A DNA stretch of 64,000 nucleotides from Bacteroides sp. GTDB taxonomy: Bacteria; Bacteroidota; Bacteroidia; Bacteroidales; Bacteroidaceae. The position numbers and the translations under genes were made by a program. Below the pieces are notes generated by a model. The model saw only the letters and a list, made by a program, of their open reading frames with translations, was not told where the DNA came from and made no database searches. This document shows, piece after piece, positions 1 through 9,257 of the stretch. The stretch's first letter is position 1. Each line of letters begins with the position of its first letter. The stretch lies in NCBI GenBank assembly GCA_015060765.1, contig SUXW01000010.1:1-64000 (forward strand), read 5' to 3'.

Positions 1-33
1 GTTTGACGGAGTAAAGTAAGCACTTTTATCCCA

Positions 34-76
34 TTCAGTAGAGCAAGGGAGGGAATTTTCCTCTCTGCTTACTGAA
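34..76 (-). repeat. Imperfect inverted repeat after the LysM gene
   Basis: TTCAGTA (34-40) pairs with TACTGAA (70-76), and the bases between them (AGAGCAAGGGAGG against CCTCTCTGCTT) pair in part. It lies 33 nt beyond the LysM stop codon on the minus strand, so it is probably a transcript-end hairpin. There is no long T tract, so rho-independent termination is uncertain. Confidence 0.45.
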
Positions 77-108
77 ATTATCTCAAACCGATAATTCCGT
101 TGCATTTA

Positions 109-285
109 TTAGTTGAATTTGCACATTTGTTCCGTCACACCATATTGTTTGGCAATACCAGCGAGTGTTTCACCTCTCTGAACTTCATGCTTAGCTTGGT
201 AATCTTGTGCCAAAGCTGCATTGACAAACATAAGCATTAACACACCCATCAAAATGGGTCTTAAATAAACATTCATTGTTTTCAT
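109..285 (-). CDS. Short secreted LysM-type peptide, possibly truncated
   Basis: A 58-residue protein too short for most gene callers. It has a signal sequence (hydrophobic residues about 8-27, ending VNAALAQ) and then the first part of a LysM module (HEVQRGETLAGIAKQYGVT). LysM modules bind GlcNAc polymers such as peptidoglycan. The frame ends in two consecutive TAA codons directly after KQYGVTEQMCKFN, earlier than a LysM fold usually ends, so the last part of the domain is missing. It may be a natural mini-protein or may have lost its tail to a frameshift. It starts 20 nt downstream of the lipoprotein gene that ends at 306, so the two are probably co-transcribed. Confidence 0.6.
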   Translation of the reverse strand: MKTMNVYLRPILMGVLMLMFVNAALAQDYQAKHEVQRGETLAGIAKQYGVTEQMCKFN

Positions 286-305
286 AATATGTATTGATTT
301 AAAAG

Positions 306-1160
306 TTAGTACGTCTGAATTATTAAATAATTAGAAACATTCCAAAATGCCGTAGGGTCTTGAATACGTAATACAACTCCATTCATTGTTTTTTCTATTA
401 CGTATGAGGAAGATGGTGGTTCTGGAGTCATTATCTTAATCTTTTTCGCAGGAATTGGAAGTTCTTTGAAATTACGGATATCCACTTTCATAAACAATTC
501 TTTATTCAAATTAGAGTTGTTTACTTTCTTTTTAGAAAAAAGTCCTTTGCTTATTAATAATCCCGAATTTCGAAGTTCCTGTTTTGTTCCAACCTTTACA
601 TAACACTCGTTCAGCATATCCGATTGTACTTCCAAAGCCTGCTTATGCATCTTTTCCTTTTCCTGCAAATCTGATACGTTTTTCTCCAATTCCGATTGAC
701 GCGCATGCAATTCTGTGATATTCCTCTTATGTGAAGCTATCTCCGCCTGCAGATTTTGAATAATCAAATTCTTATCTGCTAATTCTTTATTCAAGAATCC
801 AATGATTTTAAAATATCGAGAAGTCGTATCCTTACGATTATACAATGAATCTTGCAATACGGCTATTTGATTCCGTTGACGATTTAATAATTCTTCAAAA
901 GCGCGAAGATTTTCCAATACAGCTCTACGGGGTAGTTTTATACCTTCTTCGGACACATAAAGGAAGCGTTCTTTTTCAGCAATACTATCCAAGCAATTAG
1001 CCACTTCATCCATCAAAGAATTCACTTCGTTCAATTCCCTTTTCTGACGTTCATTTACATCTATTATAGAATCACGTTCAGCCAAGAATTTAGACGCATC
1101 CATTCCTCCTCCACAAGAAACGAGAAAGAATGTAAAAACAACAAGATAGACTATCTTCAT
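306..1160 (-). CDS. Coiled-coil lipoprotein of unknown function
   Basis: A 284-residue lipoprotein. The start at 1160 (MKIVYLVVFTFFLVSCGGG) gives a clean signal peptide with lipobox LVSC; an in-frame ATG lies 60 nt further upstream, but its extra residues do not look like part of a signal peptide. Residues about 25-185 are heptad-rich and charged (ELNEV, DLQEKEKMHKQALEVQ), which predicts a long coiled coil. A small C-terminal beta-rich part follows (FMKVDIRNFKELPIPAKKIK to the end). It probably sits in the outer membrane or periplasm next to the LysM peptide encoded downstream. No enzymatic motif is visible and I cannot name the family. Confidence 0.7.
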   Translation of the reverse strand: MKIVYLVVFTFFLVSCGGGMDASKFLAERDSIIDVNERQKRELNEVNSLMDEVANCLDSIAEKERFLYVSEEGIKLPRRAVLENLRAFEELLNRQRNQIAVLQDSLYNRKDTTSRYFKIIGFLNKELADKNLIIQNLQAEIASHKRNITELHARQSELEKNVSDLQEKEKMHKQALEVQSDMLNECYVKVGTKQELRNSGLLISKGLFSKKKVNNSNLNKELFMKVDIRNFKELPIPAKKIKIMTPEPPSSSYVIEKTMNGVVLRIQDPTAFWNVSNYLIIQTY

Positions 1161-1847
1161 ACAATTCATTATAAAAACCGATAGCCTCCCCCGATTCGGC
1201 AATACATAATAAAAAGGCATGGGAGTCTGTACTTTCGCCTATCCCGAACATCAGGCCTTCGCATTGCCTTTCTACAAGGATAGACAACGCAGCCAGCCCA
1301 CGCCGAGAGGAATATACAGAACACATGCACAAAAGCAAATGTTTGAATAAACACCTCACATGGACGTTTCCGTTGCCGTATCTTCTTGTAGAACCAAAGT
1401 TGCGAAGTTTGATGTTCAGAAGATAACGTTTTGGTAAACGCCTTTCATTCATAAATACCCTACCGCCCCTCCGGGCTGGCTAGGTAACACAAAGTAATAT
1501 ATTATTTTCAAGAAATACAAATATTATTTTCTGATTTTATCATATTCATCAAAATGATGCTCAAAAACATACGTATCTTTTTTATAAATCATTAGGAACG
1601 TTTTTTGACCCTAAATCGTTTTTGCTCCGAAACTTCTTTCTATCAGGAAAAACGGGATATTTCTTGCAACCTTGCAACGGCCACCTAACATACTGATAAT
1701 TACCCAAGTTACTGTGGCAAGAGGCTTACAACTTCTTGCCACTCTTGCCACACGAAAATGTGGCAAGGGTTGCAAGAGATTTATAGCTTTTGCAACCGTA
1801 TTTCCAGTGAGTATCAACTGATTAAAGCACCGTTGCAAGAGTGGCAT
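1161..1847. other. Gene-poor region with octamer repeats
   Basis: I see no convincing gene here. Short reading frames exist on both strands but lack ribosome sites and recognisable domains. The part at 1663-1845 holds repeated short words: CTTGCAAC twice in tandem (about 1663-1678), TGTGGCAAGAGG, CTTGCCACTCTTGCCACA (about 1735-1752), then the inverted forms GTGGCAAGGGTTGCAAGAG and GTTGCAAGAGTGGCA. The array therefore carries two related words (TTGCAAC and TTGCCAC) in both orientations and could fold or bind a protein. Confidence 0.5.
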
Positions 1848-1897
1848 GAGAAAAAAGAATCCCCTGAAGAACTTCAAAATTAAGTCTACAGGGGATT
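1848..1897 (-). terminator. Terminator of the alpha/beta hydrolase gene
   Basis: AATCCCCTG (1858-1866 area) pairs with CAGGGGATT (ending about 1897). On the minus strand the stem is followed by TCTTTTTTCTC. It begins 6 nt after the hydrolase stop codon. Confidence 0.7.
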
Positions 1898-1902
1898 AAC
1901 GC

Positions 1903-2715
1903 TTACTTCAAAAAACTCTTTATCTGTTCCATGGATTCTGCAAATTCTTCGGGCTTGAAACCATGCCCTGCCCCCTTTATCACATGGAGACGAGCATCTT
2001 TGTAAAGATCTATAGCCCGACGGGAATCCTCCATTGAAACTATCGGGTCCTTATCGCCCTGCACAATCAATACAGGTTTCTTGAACTTCTTCATTTTCTT
2101 GAATGGGTCAAGGTTGCGTATTTCGAGAAAGAAACGTCGTCCCATCTTCACATCCCATAACGTAGTAACTTCCGGTATATCGCTTACTTCAGGATAATGT
2201 TTGTTCCAATTATCCGGAATACAGAGAGCCGGAAATATCAATATCAATTCACTTATATTCTTCGGCATAGCAGATGCTACCAAAGAAGCGACAAGTCCGC
2301 CTTGGCTTTCGCCTATCAATACAATACGCGACGCATCCACATCCGGATGCTTTTTGAAATACTTCACAATAGCACTCAAGTCTCTTTGTTCATCGAGAAT
2401 GGACATCTCCATCGTATTGTTGTCACTACGGTTATTCACCGACCCACAAGGAAAATCAAATGTATAGCACTGGAATCCCAACTCACCGAAAGTCTTGAAA
2501 TAGTTCCTTCCATGATGATGACTTCCATTGAAACCATGTGCAATGATGGCTACCGGCATTTTACCTTCTCCATTTTGAGGACGATAAAATTCACCATAAA
2601 TACGGCGACCGCCATTCTCTATCCACATTTCCTTCACTTCTTTACTCGGTTGCGCAAATACTTCCAAAACAGAAAGCATAAACATCGCTAAAAAACATAC
2701 ATTCTTGATTCCCAT
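1903..2715 (-). CDS. Secreted alpha/beta hydrolase (esterase-like)
   Basis: A 270-residue serine hydrolase with a signal peptide (residues 1-21, cut after VFA). The alpha/beta-hydrolase fold is shown by oxyanion motif AHGFNG (59-64), nucleophile elbow GESQGG with Ser137, Asp223 in QGDKDPIV, and His251 in GAGHGF. Family members are carboxyl esterases, acyl-peptidases or feruloyl-esterase-like enzymes acting in the periplasm. It sits on the same strand as the polysaccharide utilization operon, but behind that operon's terminator, so it is probably a separate unit. A role in removing acyl groups from imported glycans is inference from location only. Confidence 0.85.
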   Translation of the reverse strand: MGIKNVCFLAMFMLSVLEVFAQPSKEVKEMWIENGGRRIYGEFYRPQNGEGKMPVAIIAHGFNGSHHHGRNYFKTFGELGFQCYTFDFPCGSVNNRSDNNTMEMSILDEQRDLSAIVKYFKKHPDVDASRIVLIGESQGGLVASLVASAMPKNISELILIFPALCIPDNWNKHYPEVSDIPEVTTLWDVKMGRRFFLEIRNLDPFKKMKKFKKPVLIVQGDKDPIVSMEDSRRAIDLYKDARLHVIKGAGHGFKPEEFAESMEQIKSFLK

Positions 2716-2843
2716 TTTTCATTATATTTAATATGAGTACAAAGATAATAAAGATACGCTATAATGAGGTATTCTCTTCGAAATAAATACAACTATAGAA
2801 AAAAGAGAAGAAGGAAAACCGTGTATAACGAATGACAGAAATT

Positions 2844-2883
2844 AAAAAAGAGTGCAGCTCTTTATGAGCTACACTCTCTTTTA
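2844..2883 (-). terminator. Terminator of the polysaccharide utilization operon
   Basis: AGAGTG and AGCTC (2849-2860) pair with GAGCT and CACTCT (2866-2876 area) around a TTTAT loop. On the minus strand a T run follows (AAAAAAG complement at 2844-2850). It lies 20-55 nt after the glycan-binding protein's stop. Confidence 0.85.
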
Positions 2884-2901
2884 ATAGAATATTCTGATTA
2901 T

Positions 2902-4689
2902 TTAGAAAATCGTTATCTTCTTCAAAATACAACCTTGTCCTTGAACAATTAAACAATATCCCCAATCGATATACTCAACCAGATTGGCTGCCAATGCATC
3001 ATCAATAGGAACAGTAACGACACCGTCTTCAGGAATCAATTCAACATCACCAAACAAACGTTCCCAGTGACCATTGAACAACTGAATCTTTGCTCCTTCT
3101 TCATAAGCATCTACATAAATACTCATGCTCATACCCGATTTAACACCGGCATCCACAAATGCTGTATTAGGTTTCACTTCGTAATTCAGCGACCATGAAC
3201 CTAAATCCGCTTCACCTTCCCAAATGACGGTTTCAGAAGCTCCACCGCCAGCAGTTTCATAAGTAACACTAACCTTAGTCAAGATTACTGACTGCCCTTG
3301 GATTACCATACCAGCATCTACTCCAAACACTTCACCATGTTTAGCATGGATTTGATCAAGGATTTCCTTAGTCAATACCAATGGAGTACTACGGCTTGAG
3401 AATTCCCATCCATACAAATCTGTAGGAGTCAACTGACCCTGTCCACCCAATTCAGCAAATGGAATTTGTGTCCATGAAGCGTCATTCAATTGCAAGCAAC
3501 CCCAAGTCTGGTCAATCTGATTGTATTCAATGTTCAAGACAGCACCTACTGGTACATTTTCGAAGATTGAATAAGGTACAGGAATCTTACCAGCATCATC
3601 GCTCCAAGATACTTCTTGTTCACCTTCCCAACCAACTAAAGTAGTAGGACCACCGCCTTCACCTTCGATAAAGACTTCTTTCGTGTAACTAATCTTTGTG
3701 AACTTGACACCTTCACCATTGATAATGATAGCATCACCATTACCCCAGCTATCGCCAGTAGTAAACCAAGGATTCATCAAATCTTCAGTCAATACGAATG
3801 ACAATGATGTTGCACCTGCAAGAAGGTCACCGGTTGTAACCGTTTGATTGCCCCATTCAGGAATAGTGATAGCACCCCATTCACCTGTATTAGTCTTGAA
3901 TTGGGCCCATTCATTATACACTTCGAAATGGAATGTTATTTCTGTACCCACTTCAACACCGGCAAACCAAGCAGCCTTTACAGACCAATTGTTAGACCAT
4001 GTGCCCAAGTCTTCTTCACCTTCCCAAAGAATGATTTCTTGAGTTTCCCAGTAACCTGGAACTGTTGCGCTCAATTCAATTTCAGGAAGAGTATATTGTT
4101 TGCCATCACAAGTTTCCAAACGGATAGCAGCCATACCTTCAGCAATACCACGAGGTACACTCAAACGCAATTGACTAGTCGATTTACGATTGAAGTCAAT
4201 GGCATTGACTACCACATCTTCACCTTCTTCACCTGGGAAATAGGCTTTAGTAAAGAATTCCATATCAGTACCGGTAATGGTAATTTCATCCCCCACATTA
4301 GCCTTGTCGGTCGGATTCATAATACCAATATTAGGATTACCTACGGTCATCGGTACACGAGCAGTTGCAGTTTCTGTTTCTGTATTCACCACCAACTCTC
4401 CACCGTTTGTATCAATACCGGCAGGTGTTACCACCTTTATCATACCTGCATTGATTACTTCGATATCCGATGAAGTAACCTCACCCGGGAAAACAACCGA
4501 GGTTGCGAAGTCCAAGCCCGTTCCGGAGATAACAACCTCCTGTCCGGGAATAACCTTCGTAGGACTATATACTTTGATAGAAAGTCCTTCGTTAGCACCT
4601 AATTCATCCTCTTCGCTACATGCAACCATTGAAAGTCCCAATGCAAAGATGCAGAACAATGTGCTCAGATAGAAATATAATCTTTTCAT
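2902..4689 (-). CDS. Surface glycan-binding lipoprotein with IPT/TIG domains
   Basis: The last gene of the polysaccharide utilization operon, 595 residues. ATG 4689 gives a signal peptide ending in lipobox MVAC, followed by acidic residues SEEDE that favour surface export in Bacteroidetes. Two IPT/TIG immunoglobulin-like domains follow (about residues 35-115 and 118-200; motifs VIPGQEVVISGTGLDF and NVGDEITITGTDMEF). Then come three related beta-rich modules of about 125 residues, each opening with a variant of WEGE..LGSWS (about 205, 345 and 480). This layout matches surface glycan-binding proteins encoded after SusD, where IPT domains act as spacers and the distal modules bind glycan. The specific ligand is not readable. 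Confidence 0.88.
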   Translation of the reverse strand: MKRLYFYLSTLFCIFALGLSMVACSEEDELGANEGLSIKVYSPTKVIPGQEVVISGTGLDFATSVVFPGEVTSSDIEVINAGMIKVVTPAGIDTNGGELVVNTETETATARVPMTVGNPNIGIMNPTDKANVGDEITITGTDMEFFTKAYFPGEEGEDVVVNAIDFNRKSTSQLRLSVPRGIAEGMAAIRLETCDGKQYTLPEIELSATVPGYWETQEIILWEGEEDLGTWSNNWSVKAAWFAGVEVGTEITFHFEVYNEWAQFKTNTGEWGAITIPEWGNQTVTTGDLLAGATSLSFVLTEDLMNPWFTTGDSWGNGDAIIINGEGVKFTKISYTKEVFIEGEGGGPTTLVGWEGEQEVSWSDDAGKIPVPYSIFENVPVGAVLNIEYNQIDQTWGCLQLNDASWTQIPFAELGGQGQLTPTDLYGWEFSSRSTPLVLTKEILDQIHAKHGEVFGVDAGMVIQGQSVILTKVSVTYETAGGGASETVIWEGEADLGSWSLNYEVKPNTAFVDAGVKSGMSMSIYVDAYEEGAKIQLFNGHWERLFGDVELIPEDGVVTVPIDDALAANLVEYIDWGYCLIVQGQGCILKKITIF

Positions 4690-4717
4690 AATCTTTTCTG
4701 CTTTTAAATTAAACCAT

Positions 4718-6406
4718 TTACCAACCTTCATTTTGAGTCAAGTTGGGGTTCTTTAGAATCTCTGATTGCGGAATCGGATAGAGATTATATTTCTCATTCC
4801 AAGTACGCGATTTGGTTTCACGATTCAAGATAACTTCACCGTTTACCAACTTCAAATCAGCAACTGTTATGTTACCAAAGAATTGGCTTCCTTTCTTCCA
4901 ACGGCGTACATCCCAGAAACGGTGATCTTCAAAAGCTAATTCTACGGCACGTTCACGCATGTAACGTTCTTCCCAACCATCATTGCCCTTGAACTCAGGC
5001 ATCATGATGTCTGCACGGTTACGCAACACGTTGATGGCTTCGTTGGCCGACATTCCGAAATCACCCTTTTCATCTGCATTGCCATAATAGTAATACATCG
5101 CTTCGGCATAATTCAAATATACTTCAGCCAAACGATAGATAATCCATGTATGACGACGAGAAGTAGCATTGTTGTAAGTAGTTACACAGTTACCGTCTAC
5201 ATACTTCTTCAAGTAATAACCGGTAGTGGTTGCACCATACTTGGGAGCACCGTTGAAACCACCTTCGTAACATTCGATAATCTTCTTCTGCGCACTGTTG
5301 CTTGGCCATTCATCACCGTTCTTCACAACAGTCAAAGCGAAACGTGGGTCAAGACCTTCATAAGGATTTTCAAGAGTTACATTGATTTGTCCCGGATGAG
5401 TTTCACCAAAAGTCTTGCCTGTAGCTTGATATTCATACATATCTACCAACGACTGTGTAGGACAGTTACCTGAGCTACCGTTTTCCACACCTACAGGGTA
5501 GTTGGCCATTTCAAAGTCGTTTGATTCACCACGACCCACACCCATAATCAACTCTGAGTTAAAGAATGCATCGTGTCCCCACAACTTACCGTATTCGCTC
5601 AACTTAATACCCCAACCTGGAGCACGGTCAATCAAATCCTTGGCTGCCTTTGCAGCTTCATAATAAAGTTGCTTGTTACCATCCTTGTTGAACAACGGTG
5701 AAGCAGCATACAACAAGGTACGTGCCTTCAATGCCAATACAGCAGCACGGGTTGCTCTACCGATTTCAGAGTAAGGTTCGTTGCTGTATGTGAATGGAAG
5801 ATATTCAGCAATGGCATCACATTCATCAACAATGAACTTGAACACTTCATTGGCTGGAGTACGTTTTACGCTATTGGCTTCCGCATTGTTTAATGCTGTA
5901 GTCACCAAAGGAACATCGCCATAAGTCTTGACCAATTCAAAATAGTAATATGCGCGAAGGAAACGAAGTTCGTATGGGAACAATTCGTATTGCAGCAGCA
6001 TATTGGCATAGTTACTGTCGTACTTATATTCATCCAAATCCACTTGCTCAATCTTTTCCAGATAGGTATGGATTTCGGCCAAAGCACGATAGGCCACACG
6101 CCAAGTTTCGGGGAACGGATTGGCAGGATTCCAACCACCGTTATAATACTTATGGATATCCGACAGTGAGGTAGCAAAATCGGCCTCATCTGTTGTAGAA
6201 GCCTTGATAGCTCCACTATAGTTCGTTTCAAATTCATTGAACATCTGTGCATATACGTCAAATACCATGTATTTAACACCTTCGTTAGGATTGCTATATA
6301 CCCAATCCTCATCGCGCACAGTCACTTCATTGTAGCTGAGGTCTACACAACTGGTCAGACCGAAGCCGAGCAATGCAGCAGATAATATATATTTCTTTAT
6401 ATTCAT
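4718..6406 (-). CDS. SusD-like outer-membrane glycan-binding lipoprotein (second pair)
   Basis: A 562-residue RagB/SusD protein with signal peptide and lipobox LTSC (Cys20). It shows the N-terminal SusD-like region, the TPR-rich core (RFLRAYYYFELVKTYGDVPL, ALKARTLLYAASPLFN), and the C-terminal hallmark region (RHTWIIYRLAEVYLNYAEA, RERAVELAFEDHRFWDVRRW, LYPIPQSEILKNPNLTQNEGW). SusD proteins form the lid of the SusC transporter and capture glycan fragments. It lies 20 nt after the SusC-like gene ending at 6427, its expected partner. Confidence 0.96.
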   Translation of the reverse strand: MNIKKYILSAALLGFGLTSCVDLSYNEVTVRDEDWVYSNPNEGVKYMVFDVYAQMFNEFETNYSGAIKASTTDEADFATSLSDIHKYYNGGWNPANPFPETWRVAYRALAEIHTYLEKIEQVDLDEYKYDSNYANMLLQYELFPYELRFLRAYYYFELVKTYGDVPLVTTALNNAEANSVKRTPANEVFKFIVDECDAIAEYLPFTYSNEPYSEIGRATRAAVLALKARTLLYAASPLFNKDGNKQLYYEAAKAAKDLIDRAPGWGIKLSEYGKLWGHDAFFNSELIMGVGRGESNDFEMANYPVGVENGSSGNCPTQSLVDMYEYQATGKTFGETHPGQINVTLENPYEGLDPRFALTVVKNGDEWPSNSAQKKIIECYEGGFNGAPKYGATTTGYYLKKYVDGNCVTTYNNATSRRHTWIIYRLAEVYLNYAEAMYYYYGNADEKGDFGMSANEAINVLRNRADIMMPEFKGNDGWEERYMRERAVELAFEDHRFWDVRRWKKGSQFFGNITVADLKLVNGEVILNRETKSRTWNEKYNLYPIPQSEILKNPNLTQNEGW

Positions 6407-6426
6407 AATTTCTCAGTTTTCAGGGT

Positions 6427-9225
6427 TTAGAATACAAATGACAAACCTACGTTAACCGACTTCAACATTGGATAAGCTGTAGAAAGTACTTCAGCATCCA
6501 TTGCATCTACGTTGTCGAATGACAGCAAGTTCTGACCTTGAACAAAAATCTTGGCATCACTCATACCGGCTTTCATAACGAGAGACTTCGGCAATTTGTA
6601 ATACAGCTCACAATTACGCAACTTCAAGAAGTTTACATTCTTCCACCAAATATCACTATCCTGTTCGTTGTTGGATACTTGTGAAGAAGTCAGACGTGGA
6701 TAAAGAGCATTGTCGCCTGCGACATCCCAACAATTGTCCAAATAATGCTGAGAGATATTGCGGTTATTGGAAATAACGCCATATACACCATCTACCCAAC
6801 GAAGATTCTTCATATAGTTACCTGCACCTTGGAAGGTAGCATTGAATCCGAAACCTTTGTATTCCAAACCTAAACCGAATGCATAGTTCAATTCTGGAAC
6901 TTCTGTACCATAGCCCAAAGCAATACGGTCATTCTGGTTGATTACACCGTCACCATTCTGATCTTTATACTTAACATCACCTGGTTGTACTTGAGAGAAT
7001 TCTTGCAACGGGCTGTTGTCAATATCAGCCTGATCCTTGAAGAAACCGATAGCTTCCAAGCCCCATGCTTCGTTCACACGGTTACCCTTTTGAGTCAAGT
7101 TGGCAAAAGCAGGTGTTTCAATGCAATATTCAATTTCATTCTTGTTCCAAGTCAACATAGCTGATGCATTAACGAAAAGGTCCTTACCTATTTTCTTGGC
7201 ATAACGGGCACCCAATTCAAGACCGTAGCTGTTCACTTCACCTACATCATCGTAAGCCGACTGAATACCAACTACCCATGAATTAAGTTCGCCTGCACTC
7301 AACAAAATATTGGTACGACGTTGATAGTAAGCATCGGCTGTAATGTCGAGAGCGTTCCACAAACGGAAATCAACACCCAAGTTGGCCTTATAAGCAGTTT
7401 CTTGTGCAAAATCGGTTGACGGGAAAGCTGTAATGAAAGAGCCCCAAGAGTTACCGAATCCTTGTCCATAGAAGAACTGACCGTTCGAATTGTTCCATGC
7501 AGACAACCAGATACCACCTGTCGGACTGTAATCGAAATGTTGTATACCACCCGAAGCACGAACCTTACCGTAAGTCAAAACTGCATCTTCCTTGTCTGCA
7601 TTGTTGGCAAAGATGTAAGCCAATGACAAAGTTGGAGAGAATGACCATTTAGCCGGATAGCTTCGGTTAGAACCATTGGCAGCCAATACCAAATCGGCTA
7701 CATACTTGTTCTTAAGATCGTAATGGAAACTTCCCATCCAGTTTGCACGATAGAATGTGTTGCTTTGTCCGTCACGTACTTCACCTTTCGAATTATAAAT
7801 GACAGAAGCAGCGAAATTGTCATCATCCATGAATGAAGTCTTGTAATGAAGACCAATAGCCGACTGAGCAATGCGCCATTGTTTGTCTACCCAATGGTTG
7901 AATTCCAAATTTTCTTCCTTGTTACCAAAGATAGCCGATCCGATTTCACTGTTACCAATGGCACCAGTATAGTATTCATAACCATATTGATGACCTTTGA
8001 AACGTTGTTCGTGAGTAATGGATGCATTATCATAACCGGCTTCCATAGAGAAACTCAAACCAGGAAGCAAGAATCCCAAATCCTGAGTCAACTTGGCATT
8101 GGCCCACAATTGGCGTTGGTGTGTCTTGCGGAAACCTGAATCTTGTATCTTTGCAATCAAGTTACCATCACCATAAGCTTCGTTACCACCCCAAATACCA
8201 GTAGAAGTCTTCAACGGGAAAGCACTGGCAGGAGTTTTGTAAATATACCAGGTAGCACCATCGGCATCTACATCGTTCGGACGACTGGTTTCAATAAATA
8301 CGCCCAATACATTAACCGAAACCTTCGTAGTAGAAGAAAGAGCAAAATCTACATTCGCACGAATGTTTGCCTTCGAATATTTCAACTGCGAATTGTAACC
8401 ATTTTGTTCAGTTCCATCGAACAAACCACGGCTATCTGTATAATCCAACATGGTGTAATACTGCATTCTTTCATTACCACCATATACCGAAAGGTTGGCA
8501 CGATCTTCAGAGCCCATATTCTTGAAGGCCAAAGATTTCCAATCTACATTCGGATATATGAACGGATCGGTACCGCTCTTCAACAAATCCAATTCCTGAG
8601 AAGTATAAGCAGGAGTCAAACCATCGTTTACACGAGCCTGGTTCAATGCATTGGCATAATCATATCCACTTACCATATCGGCAAATTCCGGATCGAACGT
8701 AAACTTGTGTTCATAGCTTACCTTAATATTGGTTTTGCCTACATGACCACGTTTAGTCTTGACCAAGATAGCACCATTCACAGCTTCATGACCATACAAA
8801 GCCACAGCTGCTGCATCTTTCAATACGGTTACACTTTCCACTTCTTCTACTGTAAGACGATCGAGTGGACGTTCGTATCCATCTACAAGGATCAGAATAC
8901 CTTTTTCAGAGAAAGATTGATAACCACGAACGTTCAGCGAAGCGGCTTTGTCTTCATCGCCGACAAAACCTCCATTACTCAAGGCTGTAAGACCTAACAG
9001 TTTGCCATAAAGCGCATCTGCCAAGCTGATAGCAGATGTCTGTTGCAACTCTTCTGCTGTGATGGTTGTAGCGGCAGCCGTTGAAAGGAGTTCGGACTGC
9101 TCTACACCAAATCCCAAATCTACCTTTTGGGCCGACTTGTCTTGCAACTGAACCTGTGCCGTGGCCGGCATAGCTACAGTAAGAAGAGCACCTAAGCTAT
9201 ATTTTAATATGTTATTAATATTCAT
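6427..9225 (-). CDS. SusC-like TonB-dependent transporter (second pair), short N-terminus
   Basis: A 932-residue TonB-linked outer-membrane receptor. After the signal peptide (ending ATAQ) the protein enters the plug domain almost at once (LADALYGKLLGLTAL, LVDGYERPLDRLTVEEVESVTVLKDAAAVALYG). It lacks the N-terminal carboxypeptidase-regulatory-like domain that its upstream paralogue has. The rest is the 22-strand barrel, ending in a typical aromatic C-terminus (VGLSFVF). ATG 9225 is preferred; an in-frame ATG at 9234 adds three residues. Predicted role is import of oligosaccharide with the SusD encoded just downstream. Confidence 0.95.
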   Translation of the reverse strand: MNINNILKYSLGALLTVAMPATAQVQLQDKSAQKVDLGFGVEQSELLSTAAATTITAEELQQTSAISLADALYGKLLGLTALSNGGFVGDEDKAASLNVRGYQSFSEKGILILVDGYERPLDRLTVEEVESVTVLKDAAAVALYGHEAVNGAILVKTKRGHVGKTNIKVSYEHKFTFDPEFADMVSGYDYANALNQARVNDGLTPAYTSQELDLLKSGTDPFIYPNVDWKSLAFKNMGSEDRANLSVYGGNERMQYYTMLDYTDSRGLFDGTEQNGYNSQLKYSKANIRANVDFALSSTTKVSVNVLGVFIETSRPNDVDADGATWYIYKTPASAFPLKTSTGIWGGNEAYGDGNLIAKIQDSGFRKTHQRQLWANAKLTQDLGFLLPGLSFSMEAGYDNASITHEQRFKGHQYGYEYYTGAIGNSEIGSAIFGNKEENLEFNHWVDKQWRIAQSAIGLHYKTSFMDDDNFAASVIYNSKGEVRDGQSNTFYRANWMGSFHYDLKNKYVADLVLAANGSNRSYPAKWSFSPTLSLAYIFANNADKEDAVLTYGKVRASGGIQHFDYSPTGGIWLSAWNNSNGQFFYGQGFGNSWGSFITAFPSTDFAQETAYKANLGVDFRLWNALDITADAYYQRRTNILLSAGELNSWVVGIQSAYDDVGEVNSYGLELGARYAKKIGKDLFVNASAMLTWNKNEIEYCIETPAFANLTQKGNRVNEAWGLEAIGFFKDQADIDNSPLQEFSQVQPGDVKYKDQNGDGVINQNDRIALGYGTEVPELNYAFGLGLEYKGFGFNATFQGAGNYMKNLRWVDGVYGVISNNRNISQHYLDNCWDVAGDNALYPRLTSSQVSNNEQDSDIWWKNVNFLKLRNCELYYKLPKSLVMKAGMSDAKIFVQGQNLLSFDNVDAMDAEVLSTAYPMLKSVNVGLSFVF

Positions 9226-9257
9226 ATCGATCATTTTTTAGATTCTAAATTCAAAGA

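Noticed and set aside
1090-1452. Minus-strand frame of 120 residues across the gene-poor start region
   Set aside because: It overlaps the start of the coiled-coil lipoprotein gene in another frame, has odd composition and no ribosome site. Shorter plus and minus frames in 1169-1877 were dropped for the same reasons.
3844-4473. Plus-strand frame of 209 residues opposite the glycan-binding lipoprotein
   Set aside because: Antisense to a gene with signal peptide and IPT domains; repetitive Thr/His/Phe composition typical of shadows. Similar frames opposite SusC and SusD genes were rejected as well.
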